Positions 28,344 to 37,170 of a stretch of DNA of 44,682 bases are shown here, one piece after another; the first letter of the stretch is position 1, and the number at the start of each line of letters is the position of its first letter. Both the position numbers and the translations under genes were made by a program. Source of the DNA: Gammaproteobacteria bacterium (GTDB taxonomy: Bacteria; Pseudomonadota; Gammaproteobacteria; Pseudomonadales; Balneatricaceae). Under the pieces are notes generated by a model that worked only from the letters and a program-made list of their open reading frames with translations, had not been told where the DNA came from and ran no database searches. The DNA lies in contig JAQRMV010000007.1 in the NCBI GenBank assembly GCA_028598985.1, positions 1-44,682 on the forward strand, given 5' to 3'.

Positions 28344-29138
28344 CTAGTTAAAGCAATGCTCTGGGGCTGGAAATTGATGGTTTTTTACTTCAGTAACATA
28401 GGCCTCTAACGCACTTAACACAGTGCCCTCTTGAAGCAGATAGTCTTTCACAAAGCGTGCAGGCTTACTGGGGGTGATGCCTAGTAGGTCATAAAGAACC
28501 AGTACTTGAGCATCGGTATCTGGGCCAGCACCAATACCAATAACCGGCACCGATACTGCCGCAGTGATGGCTTTACCCAAATGGGTGGGAACACATTCCA
28601 GTAAGATCATACTGGCACCAGCAGCTTCTAATTCTACCGCTTCGTTAAGTAGGCTGGCTGCTTGCTCTGGAGTTTTTCCTTGCACACGGTAGCCGCCGAG
28701 TTTATTAACGGCTTGGGGTGTTAACCCTAAGTGGGCGCACACAGGAATACCTTGTTCAAGGAGTTTGTTCACAGTGTCCTTTAACCATAATCCGCCTTCT
28801 AATTTAACGATTTGTGCGCCGGCCTGCATTAAATCTGTGGCATTGGTCATGGCCTGTTCAACAGTTCGATAGCTCATAAATGGCATGTCCGCCATAATTA
28901 ATGCCGTATTGTTGCCGGCTTGCACACAGCGTGTATGGTAAACCATCTGCTCCATGGAGACTGGCAGTGTAGAATCGTGGCCTTGCAACACCATTCCTAA
29001 TGAGTCGCCTACCAATATGATGTCGATGCCGGCTTGGTTAATGCGTTGCGTAAAGCTGGCATCATAGCTAGTAACACAGGTAGCCTTTGTGCCTTCTTGC
29101 TTAAGGCGTGTTAGGCTGTGCAGTGTGGTTTTAGGCAT
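28344..29138 (-). CDS. panB: 3-methyl-2-oxobutanoate hydroxymethyltransferase
   Basis: This 264-residue enzyme makes ketopantoate from alpha-ketoisovalerate and methylene-tetrahydrofolate. It shows VTSYDASFTQ, ILVGDSLGMVLQGHDSTLPV with the metal-binding Asp, MADMPFMSY, KLEGG, CAHLGLTPQ and GIGAGPDTDAQVLV. GGAG precedes the ATG at 29138. It pairs with panC in pantothenate synthesis and follows folK of the folate pathway that supplies its cofactor. Confidence 0.95.
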   Translation of the reverse strand: MPKTTLHSLTRLKQEGTKATCVTSYDASFTQRINQAGIDIILVGDSLGMVLQGHDSTLPVSMEQMVYHTRCVQAGNNTALIMADMPFMSYRTVEQAMTNATDLMQAGAQIVKLEGGLWLKDTVNKLLEQGIPVCAHLGLTPQAVNKLGGYRVQGKTPEQAASLLNEAVELEAAGASMILLECVPTHLGKAITAAVSVPVIGIGAGPDTDAQVLVLYDLLGITPSKPARFVKDYLLQEGTVLSALEAYVTEVKNHQFPAPEHCFN

Positions 29139-29179
29139 GGGGCATTGGCTCCGAAATTAAGTGAATGCGTTGTCTTTGA

Positions 29180-29662
29180 TTATGCTTCTATGCTGATCAA
29201 ACCATCTATAGGGCAGCTCTGCAACAGTTCTTGTATTTGGGTGCCATCAGGTAGGCTTAAGTTTGGTGATAGTTCAAGTAATGGGCCTATAACAAAATCG
29301 CGGTTAGGCAATTCTGCATGGGGCACAGTTAGGCGGCTGTGGTGAATGGTTTGATCGCCAAACAGCAGTATATCTAAATCTAATGTACGAGGCCCCCAAT
29401 GGCGTTCACGTACACGTTGGTGGCGCTGTTCAATGGCTTGTAGTTCATCGAGCAGCGTTAAAGGCTCTAGCTCTGTGATTACTAATGCAACAGCGTTGAT
29501 AAAATGATCTTGGTCTTGCGGGCCAACGGGTTTACTTAAATAGAGTTTAGAGGCGAGTAATAATTGGCTATGAGGCAATTGCTCTAACTCCTCTAAAGCC
29601 TTTATTACATGGGCTTTAGGGTTGTCTAGATTACTGCCTAAGCCAATAAATGCATTAACCAT
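29180..29662 (-). CDS. folK: HPPK: 6-hydroxymethyl-7,8-dihydropterin pyrophosphokinase
   Basis: This 160-residue kinase transfers pyrophosphate to hydroxymethyl-dihydropterin in folate synthesis. It shows AFIGLGSNLDNP at the start, SKLYLSKPVGPQDQDHFINA mid-protein and the family motif RHWGPRTLDLDILLFGD. The ATG at 29662 gives the normal length and overlaps the pcnB end by 8 nt; a frame to 29728 only adds residues antisense-like to pcnB coding. The pcnB-folK-panBC order is common in gammaproteobacteria. Confidence 0.94.
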   Translation of the reverse strand: MVNAFIGLGSNLDNPKAHVIKALEELEQLPHSQLLLASKLYLSKPVGPQDQDHFINAVALVITELEPLTLLDELQAIEQRHQRVRERHWGPRTLDLDILLFGDQTIHHSRLTVPHAELPNRDFVIGPLLELSPNLSLPDGTQIQELLQSCPIDGLISIEA

Positions 29663-31022
29663 TGTGGTTCTCAGGGTTGTTCTCTTGTGGCTTCTTTGGT
29701 TTACGTGGCTTGGGCGCGGCTTTACCAAGTTGTTTGCTCATTTCTTCGCGCCTTATGCCGCTAGCAAACTGATACTCTGTCCACCATTCCCCAAGGTTAT
29801 CTAAGTCTTCACCGCTGGCTTCGCGTAGCAATATAAAATCATAGGCAGCTCTAAAGCGTTTGTTATCCACTAGTTCAGCCGCACGATTTCCGTGGCGACG
29901 AGGTAACCTTAGCTGCATGTCCCAAATTTCCTTCATGGGAGTGCTAAAGCGTCTAGGAATGGAGGTGTGTTTAACTTGTTGTAAGATCACATCCTGCGCA
30001 GCTTGGTGCAAAGCTGGAACCGGTGGCATATTACGTATTTGCGCTAAACGTTGCTGTAAAGGGTGCCAGAGTAACGCGGCAAATAAATAGGCAGGTGTTA
30101 CACTTTTGCCTTGAGCGATACGTTCGTCGGAGTTGCGTAAAGCCAAAATAACAAAGTCTTCCACTTGAAAATCTTCGGTTTGATCGTTTTCAATAGCTGC
30201 GTCGGTGGCAGGAAATAAGAATTTAAATAAATCAAAATCACGCAATAGATAATAGGTTTGTTCGCCGTTGCCCGATAGTAATAGTTTTAATATTTCTTCA
30301 AACATACGAGCTGCAGGTATGGGCTCTAATAGATGTCCCAATGTGTATATAGGTTCGGCGGTGGCAGGGTCAATTTCGAAATCTAGCTTAGCAGCAAAGC
30401 GAATGGCCCTTAACATGCGCACTGGGTCTTCCCTATAGCGTGCTTGAGGATCACCGATCATACGAACATTACGTTTTTCTATGTCGTCGATGCCGCCGGC
30501 AAAGTCATGAATAGCAAAACCCTTAATATTGTAATACATGGCATTGATGGTGAAATCACGGCGCATGGCATCGTCATCTACCGTACCATAGACATTATCG
30601 CGTAATAACATGCCGTTATCTGCTTGCTTGGCTTGGTTGCTGTTTTCACTGCTCGTATGGCTAGCTCTAAAGGTGGCTACTTCAATCACATCTCGACCAA
30701 ACCGTACATGCACTAGGCGGAAGCGACGACCAATTAATATAGAATTACGGAAAAGTTTATGCACCTGCTCTGGGTGCGCATCGGTGGCGATATCAAAATC
30801 TTTAGGCTGTTTACCTAGTAGAATATCGCGTACACCGCCGCCTACTAAAAATGCTTGATAACCAGCATCCTTAAGCCGATAAAGCACTTTAAGTGCGTTA
30901 TCGCTTATGTCGCGGCGAGAAATGTCATGGTGATCACGTGTGATGATGTTGGGGCCTTGTGGCGCCGCTGCGGTCGGTTGGTCGCCTTTGACCATGTTGA
31001 CCAGCTTAGTAATAAAACCCAT
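29655..31022 (-). CDS. pcnB: Poly(A) polymerase I
   Basis: PcnB adds 3' poly(A) tails that promote RNA decay. It is a class II nucleotidyltransferase with AFLVGGGVRDILLG, the catalytic PKDFDIAT, IGRRFRLVHVRFG (a pattern favouring poly(A) polymerase over CCA-adding enzyme), DDDAMRRDFTINAMYYN and REDPVRMLRAIRFAAKLDF. The C-terminus is basic (KPRKPKKPQ), as in the family. I take the ATG at 31022 (455 residues); an in-frame TTG lies at 31055. Neither has a strong ribosome-binding site. It follows gluQ by 72 nt. Confidence 0.93.
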   Translation of the reverse strand: MGFITKLVNMVKGDQPTAAAPQGPNIITRDHHDISRRDISDNALKVLYRLKDAGYQAFLVGGGVRDILLGKQPKDFDIATDAHPEQVHKLFRNSILIGRRFRLVHVRFGRDVIEVATFRASHTSSENSNQAKQADNGMLLRDNVYGTVDDDAMRRDFTINAMYYNIKGFAIHDFAGGIDDIEKRNVRMIGDPQARYREDPVRMLRAIRFAAKLDFEIDPATAEPIYTLGHLLEPIPAARMFEEILKLLLSGNGEQTYYLLRDFDLFKFLFPATDAAIENDQTEDFQVEDFVILALRNSDERIAQGKSVTPAYLFAALLWHPLQQRLAQIRNMPPVPALHQAAQDVILQQVKHTSIPRRFSTPMKEIWDMQLRLPRRHGNRAAELVDNKRFRAAYDFILLREASGEDLDNLGEWWTEYQFASGIRREEMSKQLGKAAPKPRKPKKPQENNPENHNG

Positions 31023-31094
31023 AAAAGTCGTCGATTCAGTTCGGTGAAAAATCAAAAAATAAATATAGCGCGCATTCTACCATTGCATAGCAAG

Positions 31095-31967
31095 CTAGAC
31101 AAAGGCCATAGGGTCTTGCATGCGCGGCGGAACGGCTGAAATGTCCCATTGTTCTACTGCCCATGCTAACTGCTCTGTAACTGGAGCCTGGCGAAAATTA
31201 CACGGTGTAGCTTGGCCTAGGCGCTCCAGGGCTTCCGATAGCAATGAAGGGGCGTGGGCAAGGTTTAGTGGTTGGGCAAGATTTTGTTTGCTTAGTTTTT
31301 GACCGTGATTATTAATGATGATGGGGATATGAGCATACACAGGCTGTGGAAAGCCTAAGCATTGTTGTAGCCAAACTTGGCGAGGCGTTTGATCATACAA
31401 ATCGCTGCCACGAACAATGTGGGTAATACCCTGTGCCGCATCGTCTACTACCACGGCTAGTTGATAGGCAAATAGGCGATCTTTACGCTGTACTACAAAA
31501 TCCCCTACATCAAGGGCTAATTGCTGGGTTTGTGGCCCCAAGATGACATCACCTACGGTGATTTCCTGTTGGGGAAGCGCAATGCGCATGGCTGTTATTT
31601 TATCAGCAGGGGGATGAGCTAGGCATGTACAAAGATATTGGGGGTTGGATTGAAATTGTGCTCGGCTACAACTGCAGGCATAAATAAGCTTTTGACTTTG
31701 CAATATTTCTAGGGCGTTTAAGTAGGCCGATTGACGTTCGCTTTGGAGCATTACATCACCGTCCCAATGTAACCCAAAGGTGTGCAAACAAGAAAGGATG
31801 GCGTCGATAGAGCCTGGGGCGGTGCGCGGGGGGTCTAAGTCTTCAATGCGCACCAGCCAGCGGCCTTTGTTGGCTCGCGCATCTAAGTAGCTAGCTAAGG
31901 CAGACACTAAAGAGCCAAAATGTAGGGGGCCGCTTGGCGTGGGAGCAAAACGGCCTACATAGCTCAT
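31095..31967 (-). CDS. gluQ: Glutamyl-queuosine tRNA(Asp) synthetase
   Basis: This 290-residue truncated GluRS paralogue attaches glutamate to queuosine in the tRNA-Asp anticodon. It has the class I signature GRFAPTPSGPLHFGSLVSAL (about residues 5-24), RIEDLDPPR, the zinc cysteines in YACSCSRAQF and YLCTC, and the KMSKS equivalent GQKLSKQN. It lacks the anticodon-binding domain of full GluRS. It lies 7 nt after dksA, the normal neighbour. Confidence 0.95.
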   Translation of the reverse strand: MSYVGRFAPTPSGPLHFGSLVSALASYLDARANKGRWLVRIEDLDPPRTAPGSIDAILSCLHTFGLHWDGDVMLQSERQSAYLNALEILQSQKLIYACSCSRAQFQSNPQYLCTCLAHPPADKITAMRIALPQQEITVGDVILGPQTQQLALDVGDFVVQRKDRLFAYQLAVVVDDAAQGITHIVRGSDLYDQTPRQVWLQQCLGFPQPVYAHIPIIINNHGQKLSKQNLAQPLNLAHAPSLLSEALERLGQATPCNFRQAPVTEQLAWAVEQWDISAVPPRMQDPMAFV

Positions 31968-31974
31968 GCAGAAC

Positions 31975-32430
31975 CTATTTTCCTAACTGCTTCTCTTTGA
32001 TTTCTGCAAGGGTCTTGCAGTCAATGCACAAAGTTGCAGTAGGGCGCGCTTCTAAGCGCCGAATGCCAATCTCAACACCGCAGGTGTCGCAAAAGCCATA
32101 TTCGTCTTGCTCAATAAGTTCTAACGTATCGTTAATTTTGTTGGTCAACTTACGTTCACGGTCACGGGCTCGAAGCTCAAGAGAAAACTCTTCTTCTTGG
32201 CTAGCACGATCATTTGGGTCGGCAAAGTTAGCAGCGTCTTCCTTTAGGTGGTTAACGGTACGATCAACTTCTTCCATTAAGTCTTGTTTCCAAGCGTGCA
32301 AGATCGCTTTAAAGTGATCGCGCTGCTTTGGATTCATGTACTCTTCACCGTCTTTTACCTGATATGGGGTAAAATGTTTTAGCAGTGATGCGTTTGCGTC
32401 TGACATAGCTTGGTTCGTTTTTGAGGGCAT
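31975..32430 (-). CDS. dksA: RNA polymerase-binding transcription factor DksA
   Basis: DksA inserts a coiled coil into the RNA polymerase secondary channel and works with ppGpp. The 151-residue product is the same length as E. coli DksA and has the zinc cysteines at 114, 117, 135 and 138 (YGFCDTCG and LCIDCK). The coiled coil spans about 35-108, and its tip includes ANFADPNDRASQEEEF with the two functional Asp residues. The ATG at 32430 is chosen on length; an ATG eight codons in is possible. It is first of the six-gene run to panC. Confidence 0.96.
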   Translation of the reverse strand: MPSKTNQAMSDANASLLKHFTPYQVKDGEEYMNPKQRDHFKAILHAWKQDLMEEVDRTVNHLKEDAANFADPNDRASQEEEFSLELRARDRERKLTNKINDTLELIEQDEYGFCDTCGVEIGIRRLEARPTATLCIDCKTLAEIKEKQLGK

Positions 32431-32515
32431 TATCGTCTAGCTAAAAGGACTAAAGTAAAAGGCCCAAGTTCAGTGGAATATTTTAGGGCGACAAAGTAGC
32501 AGAATTAGGCTTTAA

Positions 32516-32544
32516 AATCTAGTAAAAAATGCACCAATTTGCAA
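32516..32544 (-). promoter_or_regulatory. dksA: Candidate sigma70 promoter of dksA
   Basis: On the minus strand TTGCAA (32544-32539) and TAGATT (32521-32516) are separated by exactly 17 nt, about 85 nt upstream of the dksA ATG. It diverges from the sfsA promoter. Confidence 0.5.
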
Positions 32545-32584
32545 CCTATTTCCTTCGGCTTAATCTTAAAACACATCCGGTAAG

Positions 32585-32614
32585 TTGGATTTTAAGTTAT
32601 TATATAGGTATACC
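32585..32614 (+). promoter_or_regulatory. sfsA: Candidate promoter of sfsA
   Basis: TTGGAT (32585-32590) and TATACC (32609-32614) lie 18 nt apart in an AT-rich stretch, leaving a leader of about 20 nt before the sfsA ATG, which lacks a clear ribosome-binding site. Confidence 0.35.
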
Positions 32615-32640
32615 CTAGTACTAATGATTAAATAGATCAA

Positions 32641-33369
32641 ATGCACTTTTTATTTCCACTGCAAAAAGCCACACTACGCCAACGTTATAAACGTTTTTTA
32701 GCAGATGTAGAAACACAAGATGGAACGCCACTCACTTTACATTGTCCTAATACAGGCTCTATGAAAAACTGCGCGGTGCCTAACAGCAGCGTTTGGTTTT
32801 GGGATTCCGCCAACGATAAGCGAAAATACCCTTGTACGTGGGAGTTGGTAGAAATTGAGCAGCGCTTTTTGGCTTGTATTAATACACAGCGAGCCAACGG
32901 GCTTGTGGTTGAGGCCATTAATAACGGCACGATTACCCAGCTACAAGGGTATAAAAAACTACAAACCGAGGTAAAGTACGGCCAAGAAAACAGTAGAATT
33001 GATATCTTTTTAAGCCAGCATGAACATTTGACTGATTGTTTTGTTGAGGTAAAGAACGTGACCTTGATGGCAGACAATGGCCAAGGTTTGTTTCCTGATG
33101 CGGTGACCCAAAGGGGCCGTAAGCACTTGCGAGAACTGGTGCGTATGGTGGAAGGCGGGTGGCGGGCAGTATTGGTTTATTGTGTTGCTCATACAGGCAT
33201 CACTCAAGTATCACCGGCATGGAATATCGATCGGGCTTACGCAGAAACTTTGGTGTGGGCTATTGAGCAAGGTGTAGAGGTGGTGGCTTACGGAGCCGAT
33301 ATTAGCTTAACTCAAATGAATTTGGTACATGAGTTGCCATTAATCATGTTGTGTAGTGATCAAGGTTGA
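32641..33369 (+). CDS. sfsA: Sugar fermentation stimulation protein homologue SfsA
   Basis: This 242-residue SfsA-family protein has an N-terminal OB-like part with FLADVET and LHCPNTGSMKNC, and a C-terminal nuclease-like fold with RIDIFLSQHE, CFVEVKNVTLM and FPDAVTQRGRKHLRELVRM. The D and ExK pattern resembles a restriction-endonuclease-type active site. SfsA was described in E. coli as stimulating maltose gene expression and binding DNA, but its true role is unclear. It is divergent from dksA, the usual neighbour. Confidence 0.93.
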   Translation: MHFLFPLQKATLRQRYKRFLADVETQDGTPLTLHCPNTGSMKNCAVPNSSVWFWDSANDKRKYPCTWELVEIEQRFLACINTQRANGLVVEAINNGTITQLQGYKKLQTEVKYGQENSRIDIFLSQHEHLTDCFVEVKNVTLMADNGQGLFPDAVTQRGRKHLRELVRMVEGGWRAVLVYCVAHTGITQVSPAWNIDRAYAETLVWAIEQGVEVVAYGADISLTQMNLVHELPLIMLCSDQG

Positions 33370-33380
33370 AGGTAGTGAGG

Positions 33381-33719
33381 TTAAGGTAGTGTGCAATAAA
33401 TATCTCCATGTCGCTCTTCTACCAGCAGCTGCTGTAATGATTGTCGGTTGCATGGGCCGCTAATACATAAGCCATCCTCTATGGTGAACAGCGCACCATG
33501 AGTGGCACAGTGTATGAACTGTTTGTCGTAATCTAAAAATTGATCGGGCACCCACTCTAAAGGCACTTTACGATGAGGACAGCTATTGACGTAGGCTACT
33601 ACTGTGCCCTGATAGCGTACAATAAAAAGGTTTATATTTTCGATGAAAAAACCTTTGCTTTGCCCCTCTTTAAGTTTGTGGCTGCTCATGAGGCGAGTGG
33701 TAGGTTGGGTTAAAGACAT
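33381..33719 (-). CDS. Small Rieske-type [2Fe-2S] protein
   Basis: This 112-residue protein carries the Rieske ligands CPHR (C47, H49) and CATHGALF (C and H about 25 residues later), with the C-terminal GLCISGPC supporting the cluster fold. It has no signal peptide or membrane segment, so it is a soluble ferredoxin-like Rieske protein of the NirD/dioxygenase-ferredoxin type. No partner oxygenase or reductase is adjacent, so the electron acceptor is unknown. It converges on sfsA with an 11-nt gap and is divergent from the PBP1B gene. Confidence 0.88.
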   Translation of the reverse strand: MSLTQPTTRLMSSHKLKEGQSKGFFIENINLFIVRYQGTVVAYVNSCPHRKVPLEWVPDQFLDYDKQFIHCATHGALFTIEDGLCISGPCNRQSLQQLLVEERHGDIYCTLP

Positions 33720-33801
33720 AAGTGATATGTGAATTCAGAAAATTAACAGATGTATAGCATAACAGAACAGAGATCCAACATTGACTAAACAAAAGGCTGG
33801 T

Positions 33802-36042
33802 ATGAAATCTAAATCAAAGGCCGTGCAGGGTTGGGTGCCGTGGTTGTTATTGATGAAGCTGGCCACCGTGTTAATGGTGCTGGGGGTGCTTGCCTTAGTG
33901 TACTTAGACGCACAAATTAGGCATCGGTTTGAGGGGCATCGTTGGTCCTTGCCGGCTAAAGTTTATGCTCGCCCCCTTGAGCTGTTTAGTGGCCAACAAT
34001 TAGCTCAAGGGCAATTAGACTACGAACTTACTCAGCTGGGTTATCGATGGGTGAAACAGGCAAGAGCTCCCGGGCAGGTTCAAAAAACTGATCGGGGGAT
34101 TGCTATTTATACACGTGGTTTTAGGTTTGCCGACGGTGACCAGCAAGGACAGTTGGTTGAAGTGAGCATGCAATACAACAAAGTCATCAGTTTACATCGA
34201 GCTACAGGGCAAACCACTTCTCTTTTAAGGCTTGAACCACAGTTGGTGGGTGGCATCTATCCATCCCATAATGAAGACCGTGAATTAATTCAGTTGGATG
34301 ATTTGCCTAATGGCTTTATAGAAACATTATTGGCAGTAGAGGATCATCAATACTACTCTCACTATGGCGTTTCACCAACGGGTATTGCACGGGCTATGTG
34401 GGCTAATATGAAGGCTGGAGCAGTGGTGCAAGGTGGTAGTACTTTAACTCAGCAACTGGTTAAGAATTTTTACCTCACTGATCGGCAAACCTTGTGGCGT
34501 AAGCTTATTGAGGCGCCTATGGCGTTGTTGTTAAACGTGCATTACAGTAAAGACGAAGTATTAGAGGTTTATCTCAACGAAGTGTTTGTGGGCCAGGCGG
34601 GTAAGCGCGCGTTACACGGATTTGGCTTAGCTAGTCGTTTTTATTTTGGGCAACCGGTAGGGGAGCTTAAACTGCATCAGGTTGCTTTATTGGTAGGTTT
34701 GGTTAAGGGCCCATCTTATTATAACCCACAAAAGCACCCAAAAAGAGCCACTAAACGCCGTAACATAGTGCTGTCTATATTAGCCAAGAGAGGCTTGATA
34801 TCCAACGCTCAAAAACTAAACTATCAAGGGCTGCCCCTAGATCTTAGTGAAGCTAGCCAAGTAAGCCGATATCCTGCCTATATGGATGTTGTGCGGCAAC
34901 AATTACAGCAACATTATCCTGCGTCTGCTTTGTCTAGCCACGGCTTACGAATATTTACCAGTTTAGATCCGTGGGTCCAAAATCAGGCCGATAAGGCGAT
35001 GATCGATCAGATTAAAAAACTTAATAAACGTTACGGTGATATGCCTGAATTACAGGGTGCCCTAGTGGTAAGTCACCGTGACAGCGGAGAATTGCTGGCC
35101 TTAGTTGGCGATAACAATGGGGGTTATGCTGGGCACAATTGGGCCTTAGATCCTAGCCGCCAGGTGGGTTCATTACTGAAGCCTGTGGTGCACTTGGCAG
35201 CTTTGGAAACGGGGCGGTTTAGCCCAGCATCCATCATTGATGACGGCCCGGTTTCTTTGCCTCAATCAGACGGAAGCCTTTGGCAGCCACAGAATTATGA
35301 CCGTAAATCCCATGGCAAGGTGCCGATGTATGAAGCCTTAGCTAAGTCTTATAACCAGGCCAATGTGCGTTTAGGTATGCAAATAGGTGTGGATGCGGTG
35401 TTGCTGCAATTAAAAAAACTAGGGATAGAACAATCTATACCGGCTTATCCATCGGTATTCTTGGGCGCTGTTGAAATGTCACCATTACAGGTTAATCAGA
35501 TATATCAAACCATTGCAGGTCATGGTTTTTATAGTCCCTTGAGTTTGGTGCGCCAAGTGACAAAGGCTAATGGCCAGTTGCTCAGTCATTTTCCTTTTGC
35601 CGTACGACAAGCGGCAAGCAGTGCTTCAGTGTATATGCTGCAGCAAGAGATGTATAAAGTAGCGACAGAGGGTACTGCGAAAGGGGTGTATCGTTATTTA
35701 CCTAAGCACCAACAGGTGGCTGCTAAAACGGGCACTACTAATGACCAACGAGACAGCTGGTTTTCGGGGTTTAGTGGGCAGCATGTGGCCACAGTGTGGC
35801 TAGGCAACGAAGATGCCAAGCCAACCCCTCTGACGGGTGCAAGTGGTGCGCTCAATATATGGGGCCAGTTGGTGAAAAAGTTAGCCTATACCCCTTATGA
35901 AGATATTAAACCTCAAGCGGTTGAGTATTATTACCTGAACACCATAACAGGTCGGGCTATTCCTAAAGGGTGTTCTAATGGTGTTTGGTTGCCTATGCCC
36001 CAAAATCTAGCGCCAACTTATAGTATAATGTGTGGATATTAG
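33802..36042 (+). CDS. mrcB: Bifunctional penicillin-binding protein 1B
   Basis: This 746-residue class A PBP polymerises and cross-links peptidoglycan. A cytoplasmic basic tail is followed by one membrane anchor (about residues 15-35), a UB2H-like region with YARPLEL, the glycosyltransferase domain with catalytic Glu180 in AVEDHQYYSHYGVS and QGGSTLTQQLVKNFYL, and the transpeptidase domain with S457 in GSLLKP, SYNQAN and K642 in AAKTGTTND. The ATG at 33802 has AAAAGG at good spacing; a TTG at 33781 would add seven residues. The sequence resembles Pseudomonas PonB. It is followed after 6 nt by the TPR lipoprotein gene. Confidence 0.94.
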   Translation: MKSKSKAVQGWVPWLLLMKLATVLMVLGVLALVYLDAQIRHRFEGHRWSLPAKVYARPLELFSGQQLAQGQLDYELTQLGYRWVKQARAPGQVQKTDRGIAIYTRGFRFADGDQQGQLVEVSMQYNKVISLHRATGQTTSLLRLEPQLVGGIYPSHNEDRELIQLDDLPNGFIETLLAVEDHQYYSHYGVSPTGIARAMWANMKAGAVVQGGSTLTQQLVKNFYLTDRQTLWRKLIEAPMALLLNVHYSKDEVLEVYLNEVFVGQAGKRALHGFGLASRFYFGQPVGELKLHQVALLVGLVKGPSYYNPQKHPKRATKRRNIVLSILAKRGLISNAQKLNYQGLPLDLSEASQVSRYPAYMDVVRQQLQQHYPASALSSHGLRIFTSLDPWVQNQADKAMIDQIKKLNKRYGDMPELQGALVVSHRDSGELLALVGDNNGGYAGHNWALDPSRQVGSLLKPVVHLAALETGRFSPASIIDDGPVSLPQSDGSLWQPQNYDRKSHGKVPMYEALAKSYNQANVRLGMQIGVDAVLLQLKKLGIEQSIPAYPSVFLGAVEMSPLQVNQIYQTIAGHGFYSPLSLVRQVTKANGQLLSHFPFAVRQAASSASVYMLQQEMYKVATEGTAKGVYRYLPKHQQVAAKTGTTNDQRDSWFSGFSGQHVATVWLGNEDAKPTPLTGASGALNIWGQLVKKLAYTPYEDIKPQAVEYYYLNTITGRAIPKGCSNGVWLPMPQNLAPTYSIMCGY

Positions 36043-36048
36043 AGACTG

Positions 36049-36741
36049 ATGGACAACCAAAAAATGACTTTACTTAAACCCCTCTTATGGATGTCTATGG
36101 GGCTACTTATGGGGGCCTGTGCGGCGCCAAGATACGATCCAATTGTTGAAGATTTAAGCGTATTGGCTAGGCCTTCAGAACGTATTCCCACTTCCGGTGC
36201 TCAAGCTACAGATGTTTCTGCGCCGGTGGTGGCACCTGTAACCTTGAGTCCCCAAGCAAAACAACATCAGGCCGCAACGACTACTGCTGTTGTCACTGCA
36301 CAACCTATTGCAACGCAAATTAAAGCTGAGGCTAAATCAGCGCCGCAAGAACCTAGTAATCAGTCCGTGGTGATCACGCAGCCTGCAGCGGTTCCTGATG
36401 CACCGCTGCCAGAGTCTGATCAGGCAGTGGTTGAGCAGTTGTTGGCTGAGGCTGATCAACTTAAAGCCCAAGGGAAAGTAACTCAGGCCGTCATTCAATT
36501 ACAAAGAGCTCAGCGTATTGCTCCAAGAGAACCCAAGGTATATGCACGGCTAGCGGCCTTGCAGCTGTCTTTAGGCGAAGCGTCTAGGGCGGAACAGTTG
36601 TCGTTAAAAGGGCTAACTTTGGTGCCTAACCAACAAAATTATCAATACTATTTTTGGAAGCTAATTGCAGCCAGTCGTAGTCATTTAGGCAACGTATCGG
36701 GCGAAGCTGAAGCCATTGGCGAAGCGGCCAAATACAAGTAG
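36049..36741 (+). CDS. lpoP: TPR lipoprotein, probable PBP1B activator (LpoP-like)
   Basis: This 230-residue protein has a lipoprotein signal ending in GLLMGAC (lipidated C24), then a long Ala/Pro/Gln/Thr-rich linker (about 30-125) and two or so TPR-type helical repeats (about 128-225) with LKAQGKVTQAVIQLQRAQRIAPREPKVYARLA as the first repeat in outline. In Pseudomonas the TPR lipoprotein LpoP activates PBP1B from the outer membrane and is encoded beside its PBP; the linker would span the periplasm. The position 6 nt after mrcB supports the same role. Its last 61 nt overlap, antisense, the end of the next minus-strand gene. Confidence 0.78.
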   Translation: MDNQKMTLLKPLLWMSMGLLMGACAAPRYDPIVEDLSVLARPSERIPTSGAQATDVSAPVVAPVTLSPQAKQHQAATTTAVVTAQPIATQIKAEAKSAPQEPSNQSVVITQPAAVPDAPLPESDQAVVEQLLAEADQLKAQGKVTQAVIQLQRAQRIAPREPKVYARLAALQLSLGEASRAEQLSLKGLTLVPNQQNYQYYFWKLIAASRSHLGNVSGEAEAIGEAAKYK

Positions 36742-37166
36742 TTGCCCATTACAGCCATTACCGCGGCTACTATTAATAACGCGTGGTTGTTGGCATAACC
36801 TAATACTTCCGCCAGCATCATGCCTAAGCTGGTTTCAGCGCGTCTTAGTAGCTCAAACAAGGCCGCCAAGGCTAAAAAAATACGTCCCCAAGTGGCTTTT
36901 TGCCAGTGCCAATGGAAGTGCCAATCTAGCAACCCTAAGGTTAGCATCGGTAAGCCGATGTACAGCCCTATATTGTGTCCCATAATAACAATGTAGGGGC
37001 TTACATAGGGAATCAACAAAGGCATGTTAACCACACAGCCCAATGCAGTGAGCGCCAAACTAAGGGCTGCGGTTTTAATTAGGCCGCGCTCTAAGGGAAG
37101 GCGCCAAAGGGCGGAGGCTAAATACACGAGCTTAAGGCCTATCACTAAATAGATAACATTGAGCAT
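36681..37166 (-). CDS. Hypothetical five-helix membrane protein with His-rich loop
   Basis: I do not recognise this 161-residue protein. It has about five hydrophobic helices (roughly 2-20, 30-52, 58-80, 93-110, 127-147). Between helices three and four lies DWHFHWHWQK, with three alternating histidines flanked by Trp, and other polar residues such as MGHN in a membrane-edge position. Such a pattern can bind metal or haem, but that is only inference. The ATG at 37166 comes 4 nt after the hemL stop, implying coupling; a TTG six codons earlier is in frame. The 3' end overlaps the lipoprotein gene on the other strand. Confidence 0.7.
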   Translation of the reverse strand: MLNVIYLVIGLKLVYLASALWRLPLERGLIKTAALSLALTALGCVVNMPLLIPYVSPYIVIMGHNIGLYIGLPMLTLGLLDWHFHWHWQKATWGRIFLALAALFELLRRAETSLGMMLAEVLGYANNHALLIVAAVMAVMGNYLYLAASPMASASPDTLPK

Positions 37167-37170
37167 GGAT

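Noticed and set aside
33364-33391. Imperfect tandem repeat of about 14 bp containing AAGGTAGTG twice, spanning the sfsA and Rieske stops
   Set aside because: Only two short copies in a convergent junction; probably a local duplication with no function visible.
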